DNA from: Bradyrhizobium sp. AZCC 2176 | GTDB taxonomy: Bacteria > Pseudomonadota > Alphaproteobacteria > Rhizobiales > Xanthobacteraceae | DNA: 64,000 nt | Reading direction: 5' to 3' | NCBI RefSeq assembly: GCF_036924645.1 | Contig: NZ_JAZHRX010000001.1 | Location: 124,001 to 188,000 of the forward strand | In this document: one piece after another, positions 8,117 through 17,385 of the stretch | Position numbering within the stretch: position 1 is the stretch's first letter | Layout: every line of letters starts with the position of its first letter | Notes under the pieces: generated by a model | Seen by the model: the letters and a program-made list of their open reading frames with translations, nothing else | Told to the model about the DNA's origin: nothing | Database searches by the model: none | Position numbers and translations under genes: made by a program

Positions 8117-9010
8117 TCACGCCTTCACGGGCTCGCCGATTTTGTCCTGCGTCTTGGTGTCGAAATCAGAGGCCTCGTGCCGCTCGTGCAACTGGCTGGC
8201 CGGATCGCCCGAGATACGGTTGACCATGCGGCCGCGCTTTACCGCCGGGCGTTTGGCGATCGCATCGGTCCAGCGCTGCACGTTCTTGTACTCATGTACG
8301 GACAGGAATTCACCGGCGCCGTAGACCAGGCCTTTCGCCAGTGCGCCGTACCATGGCCAAGTCGCCATGTCGGCGATCGTGTATTCGCTGCCTGCGAGAA
8401 ATTCATTGTCGGCCAGACGCCGATCGAGGACGTCGAGCTGGCGCTTCACCTCCATGGCGTAGCGGTCGATGGCGTATTCGATCTTGGTCGGCGCGTAGGC
8501 GTAGAAGTGGCCAAAGCCGCCGCCGAGAAACGGCGCGCTGCCCATCTGCCAGAATAGCCATGACAGGCATTCGGCCCGCGACGCACCTCCGGCTGGCAGA
8601 AACGCGCCGAACTTTTCAGCGAGATGCATCAAGATCGCACCGGACTCGAACACGCGGATCGGCGTCGGCCCGCTGCGGTCCATCAGCGCCGGGATTTTCG
8701 AGTTCGGATTGACCGCGACAAAGCCGCTGCCGAACTGGTTGCCGTCGATCTTGATCAGCCAGGCGTCGTATTCGGCGCCGCTGTGGCCGGCGGCCAACAG
8801 CTCCTCGAACATGACGGTGACCTTGACGCCGTTCGGCGTCGCCAGCGAATAGAGCTGAAACGGATGCCGGCCGACCGGAAGCTCCGCCTCATGCGTGAGG
8901 CCTGCAATCGGGCGGTTGATGGCGGCGAAGCGGCCGCCGCTTTCCTTGTTCCAGGTCCAGACTTTTGGCGGGACGTAAGCTGTGGGATCGGTAACGGGGG
9001 CGTCGGTCAT
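8117..9010 (-). CDS. yghU: YghU-like glutathione S-transferase
   Basis: The 297-residue protein resembles the nu-class GST/disulfide-bond reductase YghU. After an N-terminal extension (VWTWNKESGGRFAAINRPIA) it has the thioredoxin-like domain with PNGVKVTVMFEE, the cis-Pro motif NPNSKIPAL near residue 115 and FESGAILMHLAEK. The all-helical C-terminal domain contains YTIADMATWPW. Family members use bound glutathione in disulfide reduction or peroxide reactions. The ATG at 9010 (MTDAPVTDPTAYV) is chosen over the longer frame to 9265. Confidence 0.88.
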   Translation of the reverse strand: MTDAPVTDPTAYVPPKVWTWNKESGGRFAAINRPIAGLTHEAELPVGRHPFQLYSLATPNGVKVTVMFEELLAAGHSGAEYDAWLIKIDGNQFGSGFVAVNPNSKIPALMDRSGPTPIRVFESGAILMHLAEKFGAFLPAGGASRAECLSWLFWQMGSAPFLGGGFGHFYAYAPTKIEYAIDRYAMEVKRQLDVLDRRLADNEFLAGSEYTIADMATWPWYGALAKGLVYGAGEFLSVHEYKNVQRWTDAIAKRPAVKRGRMVNRISGDPASQLHERHEASDFDTKTQDKIGEPVKA

Positions 9011-9263
9011 TCGGGTTGGCTCCAGGCTCCTTCGAGCCGTCTCGCGATTTGCGTGATCTGTCGCGCGGCGGCCGGCGCAATCCATGTAAGGCTTCGTATC
9101 AGCACTGCAACCAAACAAAAAGCGCGCAAAAGTCAGGGGAGGAATGCGCCATGCCGCGCCTGCCCTGATTGCACGAGGCAAGTGTACTCGGAGCAATGCT
9201 GCTGTGGCTGGCGTAGTCGAGATCGGCCATAATGGAGGTGTCGCCAGCAAAGAGACCATCCAC

Positions 9264-10419
9264 ATGCTCCCATCACAGCGCGCCCTGTTCGAGATACCGC
9301 GGCAGATCTGCTACCTGAACGCTGCCTCTTACAGCCCGCTGCCGCTTCGAACGCTGGAGGCCGGCCGCGCCGCGGTGCTCCGCAAGGGCACGCCGTGGAC
9401 GCTCGAGGCCTCGTTCGCCAACCAACAGCATGAACGCGCGCGCATTGCCGCCGCCCGGCTGATCAATGTCGACGCCGCCGATATCGCGCTGATTCCCTCG
9501 ATCAGTTACGGCGTTGCGACCGCGGCGAAGATGCTGCCGATCGCCCGCGGCACGCGCGTGATCGTGCTGGAGAACGATCATTCCTCGCCGGTGCTTGAAT
9601 GGCAGACCCGGGCCGAGGCGGAAGGCTTTACCGTCGAGACGGTTCGGCAGCCGGACGACGGCGACTGGACATCGGCGGTCCTCGAAAACATCGAGCGATC
9701 CGGCGCCCATCCGCTCAGCCTGGCCTCGATCTCCTCGGTGCACTGGTCGGACGGCGGGTTGATCGATGTCGACAAGGTCGGCGCGGCGCTGCGGCTGCGG
9801 GGCGCCGCCTTCCTCGTCGACGCGACGCACAGCGTTGGCGTGCTGACGACCGACGTGAAGCGGCTCGACCCGGATTTTGTGATCTTCCCGACCTACAAAT
9901 GGCTGCTCGGCCCCTACGGCCGCGCCTTTCTCTATGTCGCAAAACGCCATCAAGGCGGTCTCCCGCTTGAGCAGACCGCGTCCGGCCGCCGCAACGTGCG
10001 CGGCCGATAACGCGGTCTATTTCACCGATCTCAGTTACGTTCCCGATGCGCGGCGCTTCGACATGGGCGAGCGCGATCATTTCATCTCGATGGAGATGGC
10101 CTCGATCGGCATGGAGATGATGGCTGACTGGGGCGCGCCCGCCATTGTGCAACGTCTCACGATGCTGACGGAGCGGATCGCGCAAGCCGTGCGCGGCATC
10201 GGCGTCCACGTTCCCGAACCTCATCTGCGGGCGCCGCATGTATTGAGCCTCGCCTTCAAGGGCGGAATGCCGGCGGGATTGATCGAGAAAATGGCAAGCG
10301 AGGGCGTCTACGTCGCGCCGCGCCTGGGGCGGATGCGTGTGTCGCCGCACGTCTATAATGACGAAGCCGATGTCGATCGCTTTGCTGAGGTTTTGACGCG
10401 GCGGCTGCGAGACTTGTAG
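9264..10419 (+). pseudogene. class V aminotransferase, frameshifted
   Basis: Two frames together make one class V PLP-dependent aminotransferase of about 385 residues. The first (9264-10010) carries LNAASYSPLP, IPSISYGVATAAK, DATHSVGV and the PLP lysine context FPTYKWLLGPYG. The second continues from about 10003 with DNAVYFTDLSYVPD and ends RRLRDL. The break is at 10001-10005: removing one G from CGGCC restores RNVRADNAVYF, so a single-base insertion explains it. The stop codon (10417-10419) lies inside the adjacent repeat. It could be a recent pseudogene or a sequencing error. Confidence 0.85.
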
Positions 10420-10508
10420 GGTGGGCAACGGCGCACTTGCGCCGTGCCCGCCACCTATTCCGATCGCGAAACCGAATGGTGGGCACGCTTCGCTTTGCCC
10501 AGCCTACG
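10416..10508. repeat. dispersed palindromic repeat, GTAGGGTGGGCAA family, copy 3
   Basis: Outer ends are GTAGGGTGGGCAA and TTTGCCCAGCCTACG, with inner GTGCCCGCC and GGTGGGCACG. It lies between two convergent genes (aminotransferase and monooxygenase) and supplies the aminotransferase TAG stop within its first bases. Confidence 0.8.
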
Positions 10509-10516
10509 GAAGCGGA

Positions 10517-12175
10517 TTACGACGCCGCCACCTTCCGCGGCGCCTCCGCCCGCTCCATCACGAACCCTTCATAGCCTTTCGCCGCAACATCGTTGCAGAT
10601 CTGCCGGTAGGGCCCGACACCGCCGATATAGGGCATGAAGATGCGCGGCTTGCCGGGGACATTGGCGCCCATGTACCAGGAATTGGCCTGCGGATAGAGC
10701 GTCGTGTAGGCGACCTCGTTGACGTGGGCGACCCATTTGTCCTCGGCATCGACAGCCGCCTCCATGGTGTCGAGGTCGCGGTCGCGCATATAGGCCATGC
10801 AATCGGTGATCCAGTCGACGTGCTGCTCGATCGAGACGATCATGTTCGACAGCACCGACGGGCTGCCAGGACCGGTGATGACGAAGAGGTTGGGAAAGCC
10901 CGCGCTCATCAGGCCGAGATAGGTGCGCGGGCCCGCGGCCCATTTCTGGTTCAGCGTCTGGCCGTTGCGGCTCCGGATATCGATTTTCGCCACCGACCCC
11001 GTCATGGCGTCAAAACCGGTCGCCAGCACCAGCGCGTCGACCTCGTAGTCCTTCGCACCGACGCGCACCGCGTTATCGGTGATCTCCTCGATCGGACTGG
11101 ACCTGATGTCGACCAGCGTCACGTTGGGACGGTTGAAGGTCGCGAAATAATCGGTGTCGATGCAGATGCGTTTTGAGCCGATCGGATGATTGTTCGGCTG
11201 CAGCAGTTTTGCGGTTTCCGGGTCCTTCACGATCTCGGCGATTTTTTCGCGGACGAAATTCGCGGCGGTGTCGTTGGCCGCCTGGTCGAGCGCGAGATTG
11301 TTGTAGACGGACATGAAAGTCAGCCCGCCGCGACTCCAGCGTGCTTCATATTTGGCGCGGCGTTCGTTATCGCCGTCGTCGAGCGCGCCGCGGTCGGGCA
11401 TTTCGGTATAGATGCCGTTCTTCGCGACCTCGCGCGCAAAGCGTCTGATCTCGGGATAGTTGTCGCGAAACTTCTGCCGTTCCGCTTCCGAGAGTTGCGC
11501 ATTGCGGGCCGGAATCGAGAAGTTCGCCGTGCGCTGAAACACGGTGAGCTGGCTGGCCTGCTCGGCAATGACCGGCACCGACTGGATCCCCGACGATCCG
11601 GTGCCGATCACGCCGACGCGCTGACCGGTGAAATCGACTTCTTCATGCGGCCAGTGGCCGGTGTGGTAGACCTTGCCCTTGAAGCGATCGAGACCCTTGA
11701 TGTCGGGCATCCGCGCGTTCGACAGGCAGCCGGTGGCGAGCACGACAAATTTTGCTGACACCATCTTGCCGTCGGACGTCGTGACCGACCACAGCGACGT
11801 CGTCTCGTCGAACACGGCGCGATCGACGCGGGCGTTGAACTGGATGTCCGGCCGCAGGTTGAAGCGGTCGGCGACGTGGTTGGCGTATTTCAGAATCTCC
11901 GGCTGCGGCGCGTAGCGTTCGCTCCAGTCCCATTCCTGCTGCAGCTCTTCGGAGAACGAATAGGAATACTGCATGCTCTCGACGTCGCAGCGCGCACCGG
12001 GGTAGCGGTTCCAGTACCAGGTGCCGCCGACGCCGTTGCCCTGCTCGTAGACCCGCGCCGTCATCCCCTGCCCGCGTAACCGGTGCAGCATGTACATGCC
12101 GGCAAAACCTGCGCCGACCACAACGACGTCGTAGGTCCCGGTGGATTTGGCGGCGGTGGACGGCATCGCGGACAT
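10517..12175 (-). CDS. flavin-containing (Baeyer-Villiger-type) monooxygenase
   Basis: The 552-residue protein has two Rossmann motifs, GAGFAG near residue 22 for FAD and GTGSSG near residue 190 for NADPH. Between them is the type I Baeyer-Villiger fingerprint FKGKVYHTGHWP. It also has GVGGTWYWNRYPGARCDVES, typical of cyclohexanone/phenylacetone-type enzymes, which insert oxygen next to a ketone. The frame extends far upstream to 13591, but that part is antisense to the next gene. The ATG at 12175 has AGGGAGCC upstream. The neighbouring flavin enzyme and thiolase suggest a ring-cleavage or ketone degradation route. Confidence 0.93.
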   Translation of the reverse strand: MSAMPSTAAKSTGTYDVVVVGAGFAGMYMLHRLRGQGMTARVYEQGNGVGGTWYWNRYPGARCDVESMQYSYSFSEELQQEWDWSERYAPQPEILKYANHVADRFNLRPDIQFNARVDRAVFDETTSLWSVTTSDGKMVSAKFVVLATGCLSNARMPDIKGLDRFKGKVYHTGHWPHEEVDFTGQRVGVIGTGSSGIQSVPVIAEQASQLTVFQRTANFSIPARNAQLSEAERQKFRDNYPEIRRFAREVAKNGIYTEMPDRGALDDGDNERRAKYEARWSRGGLTFMSVYNNLALDQAANDTAANFVREKIAEIVKDPETAKLLQPNNHPIGSKRICIDTDYFATFNRPNVTLVDIRSSPIEEITDNAVRVGAKDYEVDALVLATGFDAMTGSVAKIDIRSRNGQTLNQKWAAGPRTYLGLMSAGFPNLFVITGPGSPSVLSNMIVSIEQHVDWITDCMAYMRDRDLDTMEAAVDAEDKWVAHVNEVAYTTLYPQANSWYMGANVPGKPRIFMPYIGGVGPYRQICNDVAAKGYEGFVMERAEAPRKVAAS

Positions 12176-12412
12176 GAAGACTGGCTCCCTGATATTCTCT
12201 TTGATTTGGCAGGCAGCATTCCTCGCGTAGCGCCAAAGCGCAAGACGCAAATCGGCGGGCTGGCCTTGCATATTTTGCGAGGTGGAATGTCTGCTCCTCG
12301 GGACGGCCGTCCCGCTTGGCACGCATGCCCCCGATGGGCTAGCGTTCAACACCGCAATCAAAACCAACAATGAGCGGCTGGCCCAGCGGCCGCCACAGGG
12401 AGTGACACCGCC

Positions 12413-13546
12413 ATGAAATCGCCGATCTGCGACATGCTGGGAATCGAGTTTCCGCTGCTCGCCTTCAGCCATTGCCGCGACGTGGTCGCGGCCGTCAGCC
12501 GCGCCGGCGGCTTTGGCGTGCTGGGCGCGACCGCGCATTCGCCGGAGACGATCGAGCAGGAATTGAAATGGATCGACGATCACACCGATGGCAAGCCGTA
12601 CGGGCTCGACGTGCTGATCCCGGAAAACATCTCGACCGCGGGTGAAAAGGACGTCACCTGGAAAAGCCTGGAGCGAAGGATCTCGCCGCAGCATCGCGAC
12701 TTCACCCGCAACCTGCTGAAGAAATACGGCGTCGAGTTGACGACGACCAACGTCGCCGACGACCAGCCGCAGCCGTTCGATGCGCAGCGCGCGCTCGACG
12801 TGCTTGACGTCTCGTTCCGACATCCGATCAAGCTGATCGCGAATGCGCTCGGCGTGCCGCCGAAGCAGATGATCGACATGGGCCGCAAGCACGGTGTGCC
12901 GGTCGCCGCGCTGGTCGGCTCCAAAGAGCATGCGCTGCGGCAGGTCGCAGCCGGGATCGATATCCTCGTGGCGCAGGGCACCGAGGCCGGCGGCCATTGC
13001 GGCGAAGTCTCGACCATGGTGCTGGTGCCCGAGGTGATCAAGGCGATCAAGCCGGTCCGCGACGTGCCGGTGCTGGCCGCGGGCGGCATCATGACCGGCC
13101 GGCAGATGGCGGCGTGCATGGCGATGGGCGCGGCGGGCGCGTGGACCGGCTCGGTGTGGCTGGCGACGGTGGAATCGGAGACGACGGAGATTTTTCGCGA
13201 GAAGATGATCGCAGCCTCGTCGCGCGATGCGGTCCGCTCCAAGGGCCGCACCGGCAAGCCGGCGCGGCAATTGCGTTCGGTGTGGACCGATGCCTGGGAC
13301 CGCGGGCCTGACAGCCCCGGCGCGCTGCCGATGCCGCTGCAAAGCATCATCAGCCGCGACGCCTTCAACTCGATCGACCGCGCCGCCGCCGCAGGGAATG
13401 CGCAGGCACGCGACCTCGTGACGTATTTTGTCGGCCAGGGCGTCGGCCTGATCGACAGCGTGAAATCGGCCGGCGCGGTGGTGCAGGAATTCAAGGAAGA
13501 TTTTGCCGACGCGGTGGAGCATATGAATATGCTGATGGAGGAGTGA
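12413..13546 (+). CDS. NAD(P)H-dependent flavin oxidoreductase, nitronate monooxygenase family
   Basis: The 377-residue TIM-barrel flavoprotein has the FMN phosphate-binding elements GTEAGGHCGEVSTM near residue 190 and AAGGIMTGRQMA near residue 222. The His in AGGHCG corresponds to the active-site His of nitronate monooxygenases. The N-terminus (MGIEFPLLAFSHCRDVVAAV) keeps the family pattern. Members oxidise nitronates or act as enoyl-reductase-like flavoproteins, so the exact reaction is open. It diverges from the monooxygenase across a 237-bp gap that holds both promoters. Confidence 0.85.
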   Translation: MKSPICDMLGIEFPLLAFSHCRDVVAAVSRAGGFGVLGATAHSPETIEQELKWIDDHTDGKPYGLDVLIPENISTAGEKDVTWKSLERRISPQHRDFTRNLLKKYGVELTTTNVADDQPQPFDAQRALDVLDVSFRHPIKLIANALGVPPKQMIDMGRKHGVPVAALVGSKEHALRQVAAGIDILVAQGTEAGGHCGEVSTMVLVPEVIKAIKPVRDVPVLAAGGIMTGRQMAACMAMGAAGAWTGSVWLATVESETTEIFREKMIAASSRDAVRSKGRTGKPARQLRSVWTDAWDRGPDSPGALPMPLQSIISRDAFNSIDRAAAAGNAQARDLVTYFVGQGVGLIDSVKSAGAVVQEFKEDFADAVEHMNMLMEE

Positions 13547-13559
13547 GCGCGAACCTCCC

Positions 13560-13650
13560 GTAGGGTGGGCAAAGCGAAGCGTGCCCACCACTTCCGGGCA
13601 GGAAATTAGATGGTGGGCACGGCGCTGGCGCGCCTTTGCCCACCCTACGA
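13560..13650. repeat. dispersed palindromic repeat, GTAGGGTGGGCAAAG family, copy 4
   Basis: This is the cleanest copy: it opens GTAGGGTGGGCAAAGCG and closes CTTTGCCCACCCTACG as complements, with inner hairpins at GTGCCCACC and GGTGGGCACGG. It occupies most of the gap between the flavin oxidoreductase and thiolase genes. Confidence 0.85.
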
Positions 13651-13695
13651 GTCCTGCGATGACGAACTAACAATTCGAAAGCGAAACAAGAAGAA

Positions 13696-15216
13696 ATGTC
13701 GAACAACAACTCCCCCCTCCCCGCAGATCGCATTCCCGTCATCGTCGGCGTCGGCGAAATCGTCGACCGGCCAACGGACATAGCCGCCGGCCTCGAGCCG
13801 CTGGCGCTGCTTGAGCAGGCCGTGCAGTGCGCGGAGGCGGACAGCGGAGCAAAACTGCTTGGTGAGCTCGGCTCGCTCGACGTCGTCAATTTCCTGAGCT
13901 GGCGCTACCGCGATCCCGAGAAGCAGTTGGCCGCGCGGCTCGGCGCCAGCCCGGCGCATTGCTATTACGGCCCGGTCGGCGGCGAGAGCCCGATCCGTTA
14001 CATTCACGAAGCGGCCAAGCGCATCGCGCGCGGCGAATGCAGCGTGGCCGTGGTCTGCGGCGCGGAGGCGCAATCCACCGCAACCAAGGCCGAGCGCGGC
14101 GGCATCGCGCTGCCGTGGACGCCGTTCACCCACGACGTCGAGGAGCCGAAGCGCGGCGCGGCGTTCCAGAAGCCGATGGCGGTGAAGCTCGGCGTGTTCC
14201 GCCCGATCACGGTCTATCCGCTGTATGAATCCGCCACCTCAGCGCATTGGGGCCAGACCCCGCGCGAGGCGCTCGCCGAATCCGGCGCGCTGTGGTCCAC
14301 CTACTCGAAGGTCGCGTCCGAGAATCCGAATTCGTGGCTGAAGAAGCGCTTTGCGCCCGAGGAAATCACTACGCCCACACCCGACAATCGGCTGATCGCC
14401 TGGCCGTACACAAAACTGATGGTGGCCAATCCGACCGTGAACATGGGCGGAGCCGTCCTGCTGACGTCGCTCGCGAAAGCGCGCGCGGCCGGCGTGCCTG
14501 AAGATCGCCTGATCTATCCGATCGGTGGTGCCTCGGCGGAAGAGCCGCGCGATTATCTCGTGCGCGACCAGTTCTATGAGAGCCATCCGCAGAACGCCGT
14601 GCTGAAGGCCGTCATGGACCTCGTCGATGGCGACGGCAAAAAATTCGACGTCATCGAGCTGTATAGCTGCTTTCCCTGCGTGCCCAAGATGGCGCGACGA
14701 ACGCTCGGCCTTGGGCCTGACGTGCAGCCGACGGTAACCGGCGGCCTCACCTTCTTCGGCGCGCCGCTCAACACGTATATGACGCACGCCGCCGTCGCGA
14801 TGGTGCGAGCCTTGCGTGAACGCGGCAAGCTCGGCCTGCTCTACGGCCAGGGCGGCTTTGTCACCAAGCATCACGCCCTGGTGCTGTCGCGCGAGGCGCC
14901 GAAGGAGGCGCTGGCGCAGGAGACCAGCGTACAGGCCGAAGCCGATCGCAACCGCAGCAAGGTGCCGGACTTCGTCACCGAGGCCTCAGACAAGGGCAAG
15001 GTCGAGAGCTTTACCGTGATCTACCTGGGCAAGGGCGAGGTCGAGCACGGCGTGGTGATGATGCGCACCGAAGGCGACGCGCGGGCGTTGGCTCGTGTCC
15101 CTGCCAGTGACGCAGCGACGCTGGCGCATTTGCTGAACATGGATAGAACGCCGGTGGGCTCGGTCGGCGATATCGTTACCGCAGACGATGGCGTGCTGGA
15201 GTGGCGTGTGGGGTAG
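13696..15216 (+). CDS. thiolase-like acetyl-CoA acetyltransferase
   Basis: The 506-residue protein resembles the long thiolase/SCP-X-like group. It shows IPVIVGVGEIVDRP at the N-terminus, CGAEAQST near residue 120, a Cys in ELYSCFPCVP, GGLTFFGAPLNTYMTHA and GLLYGQGGFVTKHHAL. A C-terminal beta-rich extension of about 100 residues follows. It probably condenses or cleaves an acyl-CoA. The standard second thiolase Cys (CxGxG) is replaced by the YGQGG segment, so its catalysis may differ. It lies 150 bp after the flavin oxidoreductase, with only a repeat between them. Confidence 0.85.
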   Translation: MSNNNSPLPADRIPVIVGVGEIVDRPTDIAAGLEPLALLEQAVQCAEADSGAKLLGELGSLDVVNFLSWRYRDPEKQLAARLGASPAHCYYGPVGGESPIRYIHEAAKRIARGECSVAVVCGAEAQSTATKAERGGIALPWTPFTHDVEEPKRGAAFQKPMAVKLGVFRPITVYPLYESATSAHWGQTPREALAESGALWSTYSKVASENPNSWLKKRFAPEEITTPTPDNRLIAWPYTKLMVANPTVNMGGAVLLTSLAKARAAGVPEDRLIYPIGGASAEEPRDYLVRDQFYESHPQNAVLKAVMDLVDGDGKKFDVIELYSCFPCVPKMARRTLGLGPDVQPTVTGGLTFFGAPLNTYMTHAAVAMVRALRERGKLGLLYGQGGFVTKHHALVLSREAPKEALAQETSVQAEADRNRSKVPDFVTEASDKGKVESFTVIYLGKGEVEHGVVMMRTEGDARALARVPASDAATLAHLLNMDRTPVGSVGDIVTADDGVLEWRVG

Positions 15217-15225
15217 TGTCTTGCT

Positions 15226-15368
15226 TCCCCTCTCCCCTTGTGGGAGAGGGTGGATCAATCGCGCGGAAAGCGCGATTGAGACGGGTGAGGGGTCTGTCTC
15301 CACGGAGAGAACCCCTCATCCGGCACGGACTTCGTCCGCGCCACCTTCTCCCACAAGGGGAGAAGGGA
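15226..15368. repeat. dispersed palindromic repeat, CTCCCCTTGTGGGAGA family, copy A
   Basis: Terminal inverted segments CTCTCCCCTTGTGGGAGAGG and CTTCTCCCACAAGGGGAGAAG flank an inner GATGAGGGGT/ACCCCTCATC pair. A second copy is at 37657-37794. It sits between the convergent thiolase and chemoreceptor genes and may terminate both. Confidence 0.85.
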
Positions 15369-15375
15369 AAAGAAT

Positions 15376-17127
15376 TCAAGCCGCCCGCACCGTATCCAGG
15401 AACTTGCCGACCTCGAGCTTGAGGCGGTTGGAGTCCGCCGACAGCGACTGTGCCGCTGAAAGCACCTGCGCGGAGGCCGAGCCGGTCTCGCCGGCCCCGC
15501 GCTGCACGTCGGTGATGTTGGCGGAAACCTGCTGGGTGCCCTGGGCCGCCTGCTGCACGTTGCGGGAGATCTCCTGCGTCGCAGCCCCCTGCTCTTCCAC
15601 GGCGGCCGCAATCGTTGAGGCGATCTCGGCCAGCCGTTCGATGGTGCCGCTGATCCCCTTGATCGCGCCGACCGATTCCTGGGTGGCGCCCTGGATGCCG
15701 GTGATCTGCTGGCCGATCTCGCCGGTCGCCTTCGCCGTCTGTTCGGCGAGCGCCTTCACTTCGGAGGCCACGACCGCAAAACCACGGCCGGCTTCGCCGG
15801 CGCGCGCCGCCTCGATGGTGGCGTTGAGCGCGAGCAGATTGGTCTGGCCTGCGATAGTGTTGATGAGTTCGACGACATCCCCGATACGGCTGGCGGCCTT
15901 GGACAGCTCACTGACGCGGTCGTTGGTGATGCGGGCCTGATCGACCGCCTCGCCGGCCATCCGCGCCGATTCCTGCACCTGTCGGCTGATCTCGTTGACG
16001 GAAGAAGTCAGCTCTTCCGTCGCTGACGCAACCGATTGCACGTTGGTGGATGCTTCTTCCGAGGCAGCGGCCACCATCGTGGTCACCTGCTGGGCGCGCT
16101 CGGCGGTTGCCGTCAGCGTGCCGGCGGACGCTTCGAGTTCGGTAGACGCCGACGATACGGTTTCGACGATCTCGCCGACGGCTGCCTCGAAGGAATCCGC
16201 CAGCCTGACCATTTCGGTCTTGCGCTGCTGGGCCGCGATCTGGTCCTGCTTCGTCTTGGTTTCCGCATCCTCGCGCGCCTTCTGTTCCGAGACGACCTTG
16301 AACTTCTCGACGGCGCCCGCGACGGCGCCGAGTTCGTCCTTGCGGCCTAGGCCCGGCAGCACCACGGCGAAATTGCCGCCGGCAAGCTCGTCCATCGACA
16401 CGCTCAATGCCCGCATCGGACGGGCGATCGTGAAGAAAGAAAATATGCTGGTTCCGATCAGCAACAGCATGGTACCGATACCCAGCGCCATGGATTCCCA
16501 TTCCGCCGAAGCCATCTCCCGCGCGGCCTGGGCGGCCTGCTCCTCCACGCCGTGCTTGGCAAACTCGGTGATCTGGTTGGCAAGCGGCTCAAGTTCGTCG
16601 GCGATCGGCAGTGTGACTTCGCGGGCGATGCGAACGGCGTCTTCGTTCAGCTTCGTAATCCGTGCTGCGGCGTCGGCGCCGCCGCCTGCCGCGGCGATCG
16701 CTTCGGCGCGAATAGCCGCGATCTGCTGAGCCCCCTTCGAATAATCGCTCGCCTTCGCCTTCAGCTTCTCGATGCGCGCACGGTTTTCGGCGGACTTGGA
16801 CAAGCTGAGCATCGCGTCGCCAAAATGGTTCACCGACTTCAGTCGGGCCGCAAGATAGCCGCTGGCCATTTGCAGGTCCGCCGGATTGTTGACGAGACGA
16901 AGGTCACGCACGCCGATCTGCATGCCGCGAATCGACGCTTTCGCGTCTACCGCGTCACGCGCAATCGATTGCTGCGCGGACTTACGCATATCGGCTTCGC
17001 GCATCGCCGCGTTGGACCGGATCTGGACGGTCACCATCGTGGCGACGAGCAGAACGCCGAGGCCGGAGGCGATGCCGAGCTTGGCGCCGATGGATAGATT
17101 CAGAACGAAGCGGGTGATGCTCGACAT
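15376..17127 (-). CDS. methyl-accepting chemotaxis protein (MCP 1)
   Basis: The 583-residue receptor has one transmembrane segment near residues 15-35, a periplasmic helical domain of about 175 residues, a second segment near 213-235, a HAMP domain ([18 protein letters not shown]) and a long cytoplasmic coiled coil. The hairpin tip that binds CheW/CheA reads [20 protein letters not shown]. The tail [12 protein letters not shown] lacks the NWETF pentapeptide. The sensor looks like a four-helix bundle; no ligand is predictable. AAGGACG precedes the ATG. It is the first of four paralogues in the same orientation. Confidence 0.95.
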   Translation of the reverse strand: MSSITRFVLNLSIGAKLGIASGLGVLLVATMVTVQIRSNAAMREADMRKSAQQSIARDAVDAKASIRGMQIGVRDLRLVNNPADLQMASGYLAARLKSVNHFGDAMLSLSKSAENRARIEKLKAKASDYSKGAQQIAAIRAEAIAAAGGGADAAARITKLNEDAVRIAREVTLPIADELEPLANQITEFAKHGVEEQAAQAAREMASAEWESMALGIGTMLLLIGTSIFSFFTIARPMRALSVSMDELAGGNFAVVLPGLGRKDELGAVAGAVEKFKVVSEQKAREDAETKTKQDQIAAQQRKTEMVRLADSFEAAVGEIVETVSSASTELEASAGTLTATAERAQQVTTMVAAASEEASTNVQSVASATEELTSSVNEISRQVQESARMAGEAVDQARITNDRVSELSKAASRIGDVVELINTIAGQTNLLALNATIEAARAGEAGRGFAVVASEVKALAEQTAKATGEIGQQITGIQGATQESVGAIKGISGTIERLAEIASTIAAAVEEQGAATQEISRNVQQAAQGTQQVSANITDVQRGAGETGSASAQVLSAAQSLSADSNRLKLEVGKFLDTVRAA

Positions 17128-17385
17128 GATGGGCGTCCTTGAAAGCAGCAGCGTCAGTGAAATCGCGGTGATGCCGTTGTTTCCCGCGCGGCGGGATCAC
17201 GGTTGAAAAGCGCCGGGCCGGATAATCGGACGAGCCGGTTCGTTGCGAACGAAGGGCTCCTGCGGCGGCTTCGCCACAGAGCGACACTCATGCCGCTAAG
17301 GTTTCATACGATGGTTAATCAGGGACTAAGCGGAGATACTTGGGGAAATCGTAGAACTACGGTATCGCCGCTCGCTTCGCCGCTA

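Noticed and set aside
12176..13591. Upstream extension of the monooxygenase frame to a 1,024-residue protein
   Set aside because: This part is antisense to the well-supported flavin oxidoreductase gene, has biased low-complexity composition and no family motifs. The real start is ATG 12175 with its own ribosome site.
13696..15216. Assignment of the thiolase-like gene as ordinary acetyl-CoA acetyltransferase (phaA)
   Set aside because: At 506 residues it is over 100 longer than PhaA and lacks the normal CxGxG end motif, so only a thiolase-like call is justified.
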